This document shows positions 1-6,317 of a stretch of DNA of 12,972 nucleotides, one piece after another. Every line of letters begins with the position of its first letter. The first letter of the stretch is position 1. The notes under the pieces are model-generated. The model did not search any database, had not been told where the DNA came from, and worked only from the letters and a program-made list of their open reading frames with translations. A program made the translations under genes and the position numbers. The DNA is from a bacterium (GTDB taxonomy: Bacteria > DYJV01 > JALVYZ01), in the NCBI GenBank assembly GCA_027037705.1, contig JALVYZ010000166.1, positions 1-12,972 on the forward strand, written 5' to 3'.

Positions 1-2
1 AA

Positions 3-1370
3 GATTCTAATGTTGATTTTGGTTACAACAGAAAATCAGAAGCTGAAAGAGATGTTGATGAAATAGAATTTGGATTTTCATACTTTTTAAATTCAATGTG
101 GTCATTTAAAGGAAAGATAAGTTACAAACAGATAGATAGAGATAATCCATTACAGGTTTTTGAAAATCCAACATTTAATGCAACAACTGGCAATCTTGGT
201 AAAGTCCAGCTTGATGAATACGATTATGGAGATACAGATATTACAGAAGTTAATTTCTCAACTTATTTCTATCCTTTTTCAAGATTGCATGGAATGTTCA
301 GTTTTAAATATACAAATATTGATGACCCATTTAAAAATCCACATGCAAAAGGAGAAAAGGATAAATTATTAAATTCAGTTTTAACTCCAATAATTGTTGG
401 ACCAAAAATTGATGTAACAAAAGGGGTTCCTGATATTTTACAGGGTTATCTAATTTTTGGAAAAGCTGCAGGAGATAAACCAGTTACCTATAATGTTGTA
501 AAACTAACTTCCCCATTTACTGTAGCTGGTAAAACTTTTCCAGCAGGATTTTTAATTGAAACAGCAGATGGAACTATTCCAGTTGCAGTGGAAGGGATGG
601 CTACAGGTTCTACTTATTCTGAATTTTTCAGACCTTTTAATAGAATTGAAGATGGAACAGCTCTACCAGATGATGCTTATACATTTAAATTTAATTTTGA
701 CTGGAATTTAACTGATAAATTTAGTGTATCTCCAAATGTTATTTATACAAATGAGGATAGCGATAGTACTGCTTGGGAAAGAAAAACATGGAATGCCGGA
801 ATTAATCTTTCACTTATGGTGAATGAAAAATTTAATGCATACTTAAGCTATAACTATATCAACCAAAAGACCACAACAGAAGTTTACTACTCGTTCTTTA
901 ACGGTTGAGCTGGAACAGCTTTTACACCCCAGGTTGGGTGTGGAAAAGATGATATTGATGATACTTTAACAAATCATAATATCACAGTTGGATTTAATGT
1001 GAATCCAACAAAAAGATTAAATCTATTCGCTAATTTCACATACACAAAATCTGAACAGGAATTTGATAATATTGATATTCCAAACAAAATTAAAGAATTA
1101 CAAAAAATGGGAGGAGCTGCTGGACCAAATTGGGCGGCACAAAATTTTGCATGGGGAGCTGTAAATCCTGATTTTTCAAATATTGATGATTGGACAGATT
1201 TAGAGATGGATCAAATTCAATTAAGTATCGGAGGTTCATACAATATTACAGATAGGATAAGCTTACTAACAACATTTACTTACGAAGACTATAATGATAA
1301 AGAATATTACATTGAAGATGACGATGGCTCATATTTTGCGGTAAATGCAGCAATTGAATATAAATTTTAA
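3..1370 (+). CDS. Outer-membrane beta-barrel selenoprotein, MtrB/GSU2204-like, 5'-truncated by the window edge
   Basis: The frame is open from the window edge and gives 455 residues if the TGA at 906-908 is read through as selenocysteine (residue 302 of the visible part). Alternating short amphipathic strands with Asp/Asn-rich turns and a C-terminal phenylalanine (IEYKF) indicate an outer-membrane beta-barrel. It is a paralogue of the barrel encoded at 9043-11436: IDRDN, IDDPF and TDKF recur in the same order, the segment after the TGA aligns (U-A-G-T-A-F-T-P-Q-V-G), and the C-termini match (DGSYFAVNAAIEYKF against DGTFYSANIGIQYKF). Codon use and composition do not change across the TGA. A conventional gene caller would split it into 96-908 and 999-1370. 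The N-terminus, including any signal peptide or CXXCH motif, lies outside the window. Probable role, by family, is the porin sheath of an outer-membrane electron conduit. The partner cytochrome is not visible. Barrel call is confident; exact function is inferred. Confidence 0.82.
906..908 (+). other. In-frame UGA, predicted selenocysteine codon
   Basis: This TGA interrupts the barrel frame between F-N-G and A-G-T-A-F-T. The frame stays open for another 153 codons of clear barrel sequence. The paralogue has a TGA at the aligned position (9523-9525), so a sequencing error or a random nonsense mutation would have to have occurred twice at the same site. A cysteine lies 11 residues downstream and could pair with Sec. 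Recoding as Trp is possible in principle, but TGG is used for Trp throughout and TGA ends other genes here. Confidence 0.8.
924..941 (+). promoter_or_regulatory. Predicted bacterial SECIS hairpin of the left barrel gene
   Basis: A compact hairpin follows the UGA. One fold pairs 924-926 with 939-941 and 928-931 with 935-938, bulges C927, and leaves a GGT apical loop at 932-934. The competing fold is an unbroken 6-bp stem (924-929 with 936-941) with loop CAGGTT, which can extend outward by G-U and A-U pairs to 920/945. The distance from UGA to the GGT loop is 23 nt. Bacterial SECIS elements usually place a G-containing small loop about 16-37 nt after the UGA, where SelB binds. Confidence 0.68.
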
Positions 1371-1386
1371 ATTTAGGCATCTTTTT

Positions 1387-1430
1387 GAGTGGGGGATTCA
1401 TTATCCCTCACTCCCCTCTTTTGTTTATTT
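1387..1430 (+). terminator. Rho-independent terminator of the left barrel gene
   Basis: A 10-bp stem pairs 1387-1396 with 1404-1413 (one G-U pair, 1392 with 1408) around the 7-nt loop TTCATTA. It is followed by a T-rich tract (CTCTTTTGTTTATTT). It begins 16 nt after the TAA at 1368-1370. The wobble pair becomes a C-A mismatch in the opposite transcript, and there is no T-run on that side, so it should act mainly on the + strand gene. The facing - strand dehydrogenase gene ends at 1441 with no clear terminator of its own. Confidence 0.85.
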
Positions 1431-1440
1431 TTATAAAATT

Positions 1441-2364
1441 TCAGTTCATAAACTTTAGAAACTCATTTATATTATCATAAATTTCATTTATTAATCTTTC
1501 TAATGCCTCTTTACTTGTCCAGGCAATATGTGGTGTGAGTAATGTCTTATCATTAAATTTTAAAATTGGATTATCTTTATCTAATGGCTCTTTTTCATAC
1601 ACATCAAGCCCAACAAAGATATTTTTTTCATTTAAAATTTTTACCAAATCTTTTTCATTTATAATCCCTCCTCTTCCGACATTTATTAAAATTGAACCTT
1701 CTTGGATTAATTTTAACTTATCGTAATTTAAGAGATTCTTTGTATTGTCATTTAATGGAGCATGAATAGAAATTATCTTAGAGGTTTTTAACAACTCATC
1801 CAATTCTAATCTTTTAAAATTGTTATTAAAATTTTTTCCAGAAGTTGAATAATATACAACTTCTGCACCAAAACTTTCTGCTAATAATGCCACCCTTTTC
1901 CCAATATTTCCAAGACCAATTATTCCCCATCTTATACCTTTAATTTCAAACCAATCTTGAATATGAGTGAAAATTTTTCCATTTGGATATTTAGTTCTTG
2001 TATAATTATCAAAATATTTAATTTTACATATTAATCCTAATACAAGAGCAAATGTTAATTGTGCAACTGATTCTGTTGAGTAACCCACCACATTTTTTAC
2101 AATTATCCCTTTTGATTCTGCATATTTAATATCAACATTATTTGTCCCAGTTGCTGCAACCTGAATAAATTTTAACTTTTTAGCATTATCAATGACATTT
2201 CTATCAATAATAACTTTGTTCGTAATAACAATATCAGCATCTTTTATTCTTTCGATAATTTCTTTATATTCAGTATTGTCATAAATTATAATTTCTCCAA
2301 ATTTTTTAAATTTTTCCCATCTAACATCTCCCAATGTTAATCCATCTAATACAACAATTTTCAT
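1441..2364 (-). CDS. D-2-hydroxyacid dehydrogenase, hydroxypyruvate/glyoxylate reductase-like
   Basis: 307 aa, normal length for the family. It is expected to reduce a 2-oxoacid such as hydroxypyruvate to the D-2-hydroxyacid with a nicotinamide cofactor in the cytosol. Visible: the G-x-G-x-x-G Rossmann motif at 150-155 (GLGNIGKR), and the catalytic triad as R231 (NVGRGG), E259 (YEKEP) and H279 (LTPHIAW). The N-terminus (MKIVVLDGLTLGD) resembles glycerate dehydrogenase/hydroxypyruvate reductase. The end of the second beta strand, where NAD-preferring members carry Asp, reads YYSTSGK here, so NADP(H) use is possible. The start is supported by AAGGGTGA seven bases or fewer upstream of ATG. It lies 25 bp after the LUD gene and is the last gene of the - strand run, ending in an ordinary TGA. 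Substrate cannot be decided from sequence alone; phosphoglycerate dehydrogenase is unlikely because the C-terminal regulatory domain is absent. Confidence 0.88.
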   Translation of the reverse strand: MKIVVLDGLTLGDVRWEKFKKFGEIIIYDNTEYKEIIERIKDADIVITNKVIIDRNVIDNAKKLKFIQVAATGTNNVDIKYAESKGIIVKNVVGYSTESVAQLTFALVLGLICKIKYFDNYTRTKYPNGKIFTHIQDWFEIKGIRWGIIGLGNIGKRVALLAESFGAEVVYYSTSGKNFNNNFKRLELDELLKTSKIISIHAPLNDNTKNLLNYDKLKLIQEGSILINVGRGGIINEKDLVKILNEKNIFVGLDVYEKEPLDKDNPILKFNDKTLLTPHIAWTSKEALERLINEIYDNINEFLKFMN

Positions 2365-2389
2365 TAATCACCCTTATATAAAATTAATT

Positions 2390-3034
2390 TTAAAAGCCTA
2401 AATTCTCTCCGATTATTAATACTTCAATATCACTTAATTTAGGCTTTTTATCCATTATTACTGTAACTCTACATATTCTTCCTGTACTTTTACAATCAAC
2501 ACATACTCCAGTTTCAGCACATGGAGTTTTTGCATTTAATCTCTTTGCATTCATTGGAGCAGCAATCTCTTTTATTCTATTTAATGCAGAATGGACATCC
2601 TTTGTTACTTTATTAATACCACATATAATTAATACCTTTTTTGGACCAAATATCATTGCACTAACTCTATTCCCAACTCCATCAATATTTACTATTTTCC
2701 CATCTTTTGTGATTGCATTTGTAGAAGTTATAAATAAATCACATGTTAGTTGCTTTTTTCTAATTTCAAGCTTTTTTTCCATTGAAAATTCAGGTCTGTT
2801 ATGATTTAAAATTTCTTTTCCCATATTTTCTGCTAATTTATCAATCATTAAGTCTTGTAATACAGTCATTGAGCCACCAAAACCTATAGAATGATAATTT
2901 TTTAATAGCTTTTTTATATAATCAATTGCCTCTTCCCTATTTTTGAAATATTTTGCACAAAATTCATTTTTTTCAAGATTTTCAACAACTTTTTTACCAA
3001 TTTTTTCATTGTACCATTCTTTTACTATTTGCAT
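2390..3034 (-). CDS. LUD-domain (DUF162/lactate-utilization-type) protein
   Basis: 214 aa. It matches the stand-alone LUD family found in many anaerobes: the GFGGSMT segment at 51-57, a central strand region with STNAIT, and N-I-D-G-V-G-N-R at 116-123. Near the C-terminus four cysteines lie at 172, 178, 181 and 188 (CAETGVC..C......C), a spacing that could hold an Fe-S cluster or metal. This cysteine set is typical of the short LUD proteins rather than of LutB or LutC, whose ferredoxin domains are absent. The biochemical function of the stand-alone members is not established; the lactate link comes from LutB/LutC homologues. The start is well supported by AAGGAGA upstream of the ATG. The K+ channel gene ends 1 nt upstream, so the two are almost certainly co-transcribed and translationally coupled. 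Confidence 0.85.
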   Translation of the reverse strand: MQIVKEWYNEKIGKKVVENLEKNEFCAKYFKNREEAIDYIKKLLKNYHSIGFGGSMTVLQDLMIDKLAENMGKEILNHNRPEFSMEKKLEIRKKQLTCDLFITSTNAITKDGKIVNIDGVGNRVSAMIFGPKKVLIICGINKVTKDVHSALNRIKEIAAPMNAKRLNAKTPCAETGVCVDCKSTGRICRVTVIMDKKPKLSDIEVLIIGENLGF

Positions 3035-3035
3035 A

Positions 3036-3860
3036 TCAATTCTCCTTCTCTTTTTGCAAAATATGTTTTATAATAACTTTAGCCACCTCTTTATCAATTC
3101 CTAAATCTTCTCTATACTTATCTAACTTTTTTATATCATCCTTAGATAGTTTACCATCATCATGGACTAAATGCTCTACTTCCATTTCAAACTTTTCTCT
3201 TCTTAGTCTTAATTGTTCTGTAAAACCAGAAGCAATAATACCTGCAGGCAAAGACACAAGTCCAACCCCTGCAATTGTAATAAATGTGGCAAATATTTTA
3301 CCTTGTGGTGTTATAGGAGTTACATCACCATAACCAACGGTAGTCAATGTTACAATAGCCCACCACATTGCTCTTGGGACAGAACCAAAGGTCTCAGGCT
3401 GAACATTATGTTCAAAAATATATATACCAACAGATGCAAAAATAACTATTATAAACATAATTGCAATTGCTACCATTAATGATTCAGCTTCTTCTTTTAA
3501 AACATCACCAAGTAATTTAAAGCCATGAAAATATCTCACTAATTTTAATAGTCTAAATAGTTGCAATAAAAGTAATATATTGTTGCTAAAAATATTAAAA
3601 AACCCAATAAAAAACGGCAAAAATGAAAATAAATCAATAATTCCTAAAAAAGATAAAATGTATCTAATTTTTGATTTTGCTTTAAAAACTCTAAAAATAT
3701 ATTCAAAAAGAAATATGAAACTAACAATTATCTCTTCAACTCTAAATATTTTACCAAATTTTTCTTTAATAAAAGGTTCCGTGCTTAAAACAAGTAAAAT
3801 AGAACTAATGCATATAATTGGAATAAAAATTAATTTTTCTAAATTTTTCTCTTTATTCAT
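3036..3860 (-). CDS. Voltage-gated-type potassium channel, six transmembrane segments
   Basis: 274 aa inner-membrane channel subunit, expected to form a tetramer passing K+. Hydrophobic segments lie at about 10-26 (S1), 42-58 (S2) and 66-90 (S3), and a basic S4-like helix at 96-115 with R103, K106, R109 and K115 spaced as in voltage sensors. S5 is at about 127-149, the pore helix and selectivity filter TTVGYGD at 173-179, and S6 at about 188-212 with a glycine hinge region (AGVGLVSLPAG). The cytosolic tail (213-274) is charged and probably helical. It has no RCK/TrkA-N nucleotide-binding domain, unlike many bacterial K+ channels. The ATG directly abuts the TAA of the upstream membrane protein gene (3861-3863), which implies translational coupling. 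Channel identity is secure; voltage dependence is inferred from the S4 charges. Confidence 0.9.
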   Translation of the reverse strand: MNKEKNLEKLIFIPIICISSILLVLSTEPFIKEKFGKIFRVEEIIVSFIFLFEYIFRVFKAKSKIRYILSFLGIIDLFSFLPFFIGFFNIFSNNILLLLQLFRLLKLVRYFHGFKLLGDVLKEEAESLMVAIAIMFIIVIFASVGIYIFEHNVQPETFGSVPRAMWWAIVTLTTVGYGDVTPITPQGKIFATFITIAGVGLVSLPAGIIASGFTEQLRLRREKFEMEVEHLVHDDGKLSKDDIKKLDKYREDLGIDKEVAKVIIKHILQKEKEN

Positions 3861-4979
3861 TTATGTTTCCTCTGTATAATATAAAACAGCTTTAATATCA
3901 TCTTCTTCTTCAAGTTGTCCACCAAGAGCAGAAGCCATAATACCAAAAGTCGCCATTATTTTTGAATAATGAATAATCGGTAATTTACCAGAAAGATTTG
4001 CCCAACCAAGCAATACTTTTTGAGGTAAAATGTATATTATAAAAGTAGAAATTATGAATAAACTTAGCCAGAATGAAATAATTCCAATTAAAATAGTTCC
4101 AATTATTACAAGTTGGGATCTTACAGCTTGTTCTTTTAACTTATCAGTTTTAGCAACTTTTTGTAAATTTTGCCCCAAGTATAAAGACAATGTTGAAAGA
4201 GTAATTACAAAAAATATAGAAAAATTTATCCATGATTCAGATAAATGTGCACCTATTTCCCAGGCCTCAGCACTTAAAAATAAAAATATTATAGAAATAA
4301 TTGTTATAACAGTAAATTTTCCCAGCCTTCCCATTAACAACCAAGATTTATTAACTAATATTTCTATTAAAATTTGAAACCCTTCATTTAAAAGTAATTT
4401 AATATAAAATAAAAATTTATTAATCTTTTTGCCATTAATTTCTTCTAATCTTGGATCAGCAATATTTTTTAAATATTGAATAATTTCTTCCTTTTCTTCA
4501 TCTGTCCATTCTAAAATAATTTCATCTTTCCAGAAAGATAAAGGTTTCATAACTGAATTTTCTCTATGTTGTAACCCCCATAAATGTCCAAGACAATGCA
4601 TTACTATTCCAATTATTGCATCCATATTATCCTGAAATCTTGATATACTTATAACAGCAACTTCTAACATATTGGAAGGCACTGCATTTACAGTGTCATT
4701 AAATCTATTCTTCAGTGGTTTTTCAGTAAAAAGTAATATATAATCAAAATCATACTCTAATTTTATTGATGAACTTAATTCAAGAAGGTCTATTGGATCT
4801 GCAGGAATTGATAATGGTAAATGTTTTCTTTTTATAATATTAAAGACCCAGTTAAATTGAGGAAATAGGTCATAAAATTTTTGATAAATAGTTTTTGAAA
4901 TTTCAATAATTTTTCTTTCTAAATCTTTTTCCTCAGCATCAAACAATAAACCAATTGAAATTAAATTATTTTTATCCAT
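3861..4979 (-). CDS. Membrane protein with N-terminal metzincin-like zinc site lacking the catalytic Glu
   Basis: 372 aa from the ATG at 4979. An in-frame ATG at 5009 would add ten residues but lies deep inside the preceding gene and has no ribosome site, while 4979 gives an ordinary 8-nt stop-start overlap. The N-terminal half looks like a soluble archaemetzincin-type protease domain. At residues 128-138 it reads HCLGHLWGLQH, the metzincin HExxHxxGxxH pattern with all three zinc-ligand histidines and the glycine, followed by a Met-turn-like SVMKP at 142-146. The general-base Glu is replaced by Cys129 (TGT). The C-terminal half has membrane segments at about 221-237, 252-268 and 290-320, so the domain is membrane-tethered. 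It is sandwiched between an unrecognised gene (8-nt overlap) and the K+ channel (0-nt gap). It may be a zinc-binding pseudoprotease or an enzyme with altered chemistry; substrate unknown. Confidence 0.72.
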   Translation of the reverse strand: MDKNNLISIGLLFDAEEKDLERKIIEISKTIYQKFYDLFPQFNWVFNIIKRKHLPLSIPADPIDLLELSSSIKLEYDFDYILLFTEKPLKNRFNDTVNAVPSNMLEVAVISISRFQDNMDAIIGIVMHCLGHLWGLQHRENSVMKPLSFWKDEIILEWTDEEKEEIIQYLKNIADPRLEEINGKKINKFLFYIKLLLNEGFQILIEILVNKSWLLMGRLGKFTVITIISIIFLFLSAEAWEIGAHLSESWINFSIFFVITLSTLSLYLGQNLQKVAKTDKLKEQAVRSQLVIIGTILIGIISFWLSLFIISTFIIYILPQKVLLGWANLSGKLPIIHYSKIMATFGIMASALGGQLEEEDDIKAVLYYTEET

Positions 4980-5559
4980 TAAAAAAGCCAATCCCTTTAA
5001 AAAATTCATTTTTAGAATTTAAAATATCTTCTTTCATTTTTAACACATAATCAGGTCTTCTACCGCCTTTCCAACGAGGCATACCACCTAACCATACATA
5101 ATTTAATAATTCAAAAAATGATTCTTTAGTAAATTCATACTCAGCAATATGAGTATAACCAGAACTATTTAATAGAATTATTTTTATATCTTCTTTTACT
5201 CCAAAATTTTTAATTAAATTCTCAACTACTTCTCTATTTTTAAATCCTTCTGGATCCTGTTTAAAATTTTTTAGATCATCTGGAAACGGAAATATTTTAT
5301 AAACTTCACCGATAAAGCCACTATATCTAATTTTATGAATGGCTCCCATTAAATCTCCAATCTTTTCATAGGGAATAAAATATCCATTAATAACAAAATT
5401 AAAACTTTGAACATTATCAATTTTTGCAAGTTTACTAATACAGTTACAGAAGTCAGAAGCAAAAAAGAAATGTTGTTCCAGTAAAAGTAAGTCTATTTTA
5501 ATATTAAAAAAACCAAAAGCTATATTTCCAAAATTTACAGATTCAAAAGATAATGGCAT
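4972..5559 (-). CDS. Conserved-looking hypothetical protein, first gene of the channel/metzincin cluster
   Basis: 195 aa; I do not recognise the family. There is no signal peptide or clear membrane helix, although the N-terminus is rich in hydrophobic and aromatic residues (FGNIAFGFFNI, LLLLEQHFFFA) in an alternating pattern that suggests beta strands of a soluble domain. It contains a Cys pair (DFCNCI, residues 37 and 39) and a basic glycine-rich stretch near the C-terminus (GGMPRWKGGRRPDYV). It overlaps the start of the metzincin-like gene by 8 nt, so the two products are probably made together and may interact. There is no Shine-Dalgarno sequence before the ATG; a TATAAT at 5572-5577 ends only 12 nt upstream, so the mRNA could have a very short leader or the gene may depend on readthrough from pcm. 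Reality of the gene is supported by tight packing; function is unknown. Confidence 0.7.
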   Translation of the reverse strand: MPLSFESVNFGNIAFGFFNIKIDLLLLEQHFFFASDFCNCISKLAKIDNVQSFNFVINGYFIPYEKIGDLMGAIHKIRYSGFIGEVYKIFPFPDDLKNFKQDPEGFKNREVVENLIKNFGVKEDIKIILLNSSGYTHIAEYEFTKESFFELLNYVWLGGMPRWKGGRRPDYVLKMKEDILNSKNEFFKGIGFFNG

Positions 5560-5669
5560 ATTAATTTAATTATTATAAAATTTAAACTAAATCAACATTA
5601 GTTAATTTTTTTACTTTTTCATGGGAAATTTTAACCATGTAGCTTATTTATATTTAAATTGGGTTATAA

Positions 5670-6314
5670 TCACCATCCTTCTTTCCCAATCAATGGTACA
5701 AAAGCACAGAAAAATAACTCTTCTGTATCATAAAAATTTTCTTTTCTTGTAATTCTTAATAATGATTGAGTAAATTTACTTCCAACTGGTATAACTAATA
5801 CTCCTCCATCTTTACTTAACTGTTTTTTTAAACTTTCTGGGACCTTAGGTGCTCCTGCAGTTACTATTATTCCATCATAAGGGGCATTTTCTTCCCATCC
5901 GAGACTTCCATCACCTGTTTTAAAAAAAACATTTTTATATCCTAATTTCTCTAAATTCCTTTTTGCCATTTCTGTTAATTCTGGAACTCTTTCAATTGTA
6001 TAAACTTCTTTACAAATCTCAGCTAAAATTGCTGTTTGATACCCACAACCTGTCCCTATTTCAAGAATTTTTTTATTTTTATTAGGCTTTAATAATTCAG
6101 TCATAACGGCAACCATATATGGTTGAGATATAGTCTGACCATACCCTATAGGTAGAGGTCTATCTTCATATGCTTCATCAATTCTATCTGAAGGGACAAA
6201 TAGATGACGAGGAATTTTCCTCATGGCATTAAGGACTTTTTCATCCTTAATACCACGAGGAATTAATTGAGTTTCTATCATTAAGTTTCTTAATTTTTCA
6301 AATTGATCTTTCAT
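5670..6314 (-). CDS. pcm: Protein-L-isoaspartate O-methyltransferase
   Basis: 214 aa, the usual length. It transfers a methyl group from S-adenosylmethionine to L-isoaspartyl residues that form in ageing proteins, starting their repair in the cytosol. Visible: the family segment GYGQTISQPYMVA (58-70), whose Ser63 belongs to the catalytic region; AdoMet motif I LEIGTGCGYQT (84-94); an acidic residue ending the second strand (E108 in TIERV); and DGIIVTAGAP (147-156). The C-terminus LIGKEGW is typical. The ATG lies 3 nt after the clpB stop and has no clear Shine-Dalgarno sequence, so it probably relies on ribosomes finishing clpB. Pairing with a disaggregase makes a sensible protein-damage operon. 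The gene ends with TGA as a normal stop. Confidence 0.95.
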   Translation of the reverse strand: MKDQFEKLRNLMIETQLIPRGIKDEKVLNAMRKIPRHLFVPSDRIDEAYEDRPLPIGYGQTISQPYMVAVMTELLKPNKNKKILEIGTGCGYQTAILAEICKEVYTIERVPELTEMAKRNLEKLGYKNVFFKTGDGSLGWEENAPYDGIIVTAGAPKVPESLKKQLSKDGGVLVIPVGSKFTQSLLRITRKENFYDTEELFFCAFVPLIGKEGW

Positions 6315-6317
6315 ATT

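Noticed and set aside
999-1370. Separate 123-aa gene after the left barrel gene
   Set aside because: Same frame as 3-908, starts inside a region conserved with the paralogue, and has no ribosome site. It is the C-terminal part of the selenoprotein.
2953-3333. 126-aa + strand ORF spanning the LUD and channel genes
   Set aside because: Shadow of two well-supported - strand genes; composition reflects antisense of coding sequence.
5585-5603. AACTAA/TTAGTT inverted repeat in the pcm-to-195-aa-gene gap as terminator or operator
   Set aside because: Only 6 bp of A/T-rich stem; too weak to support termination, and no recognisable regulator motif.
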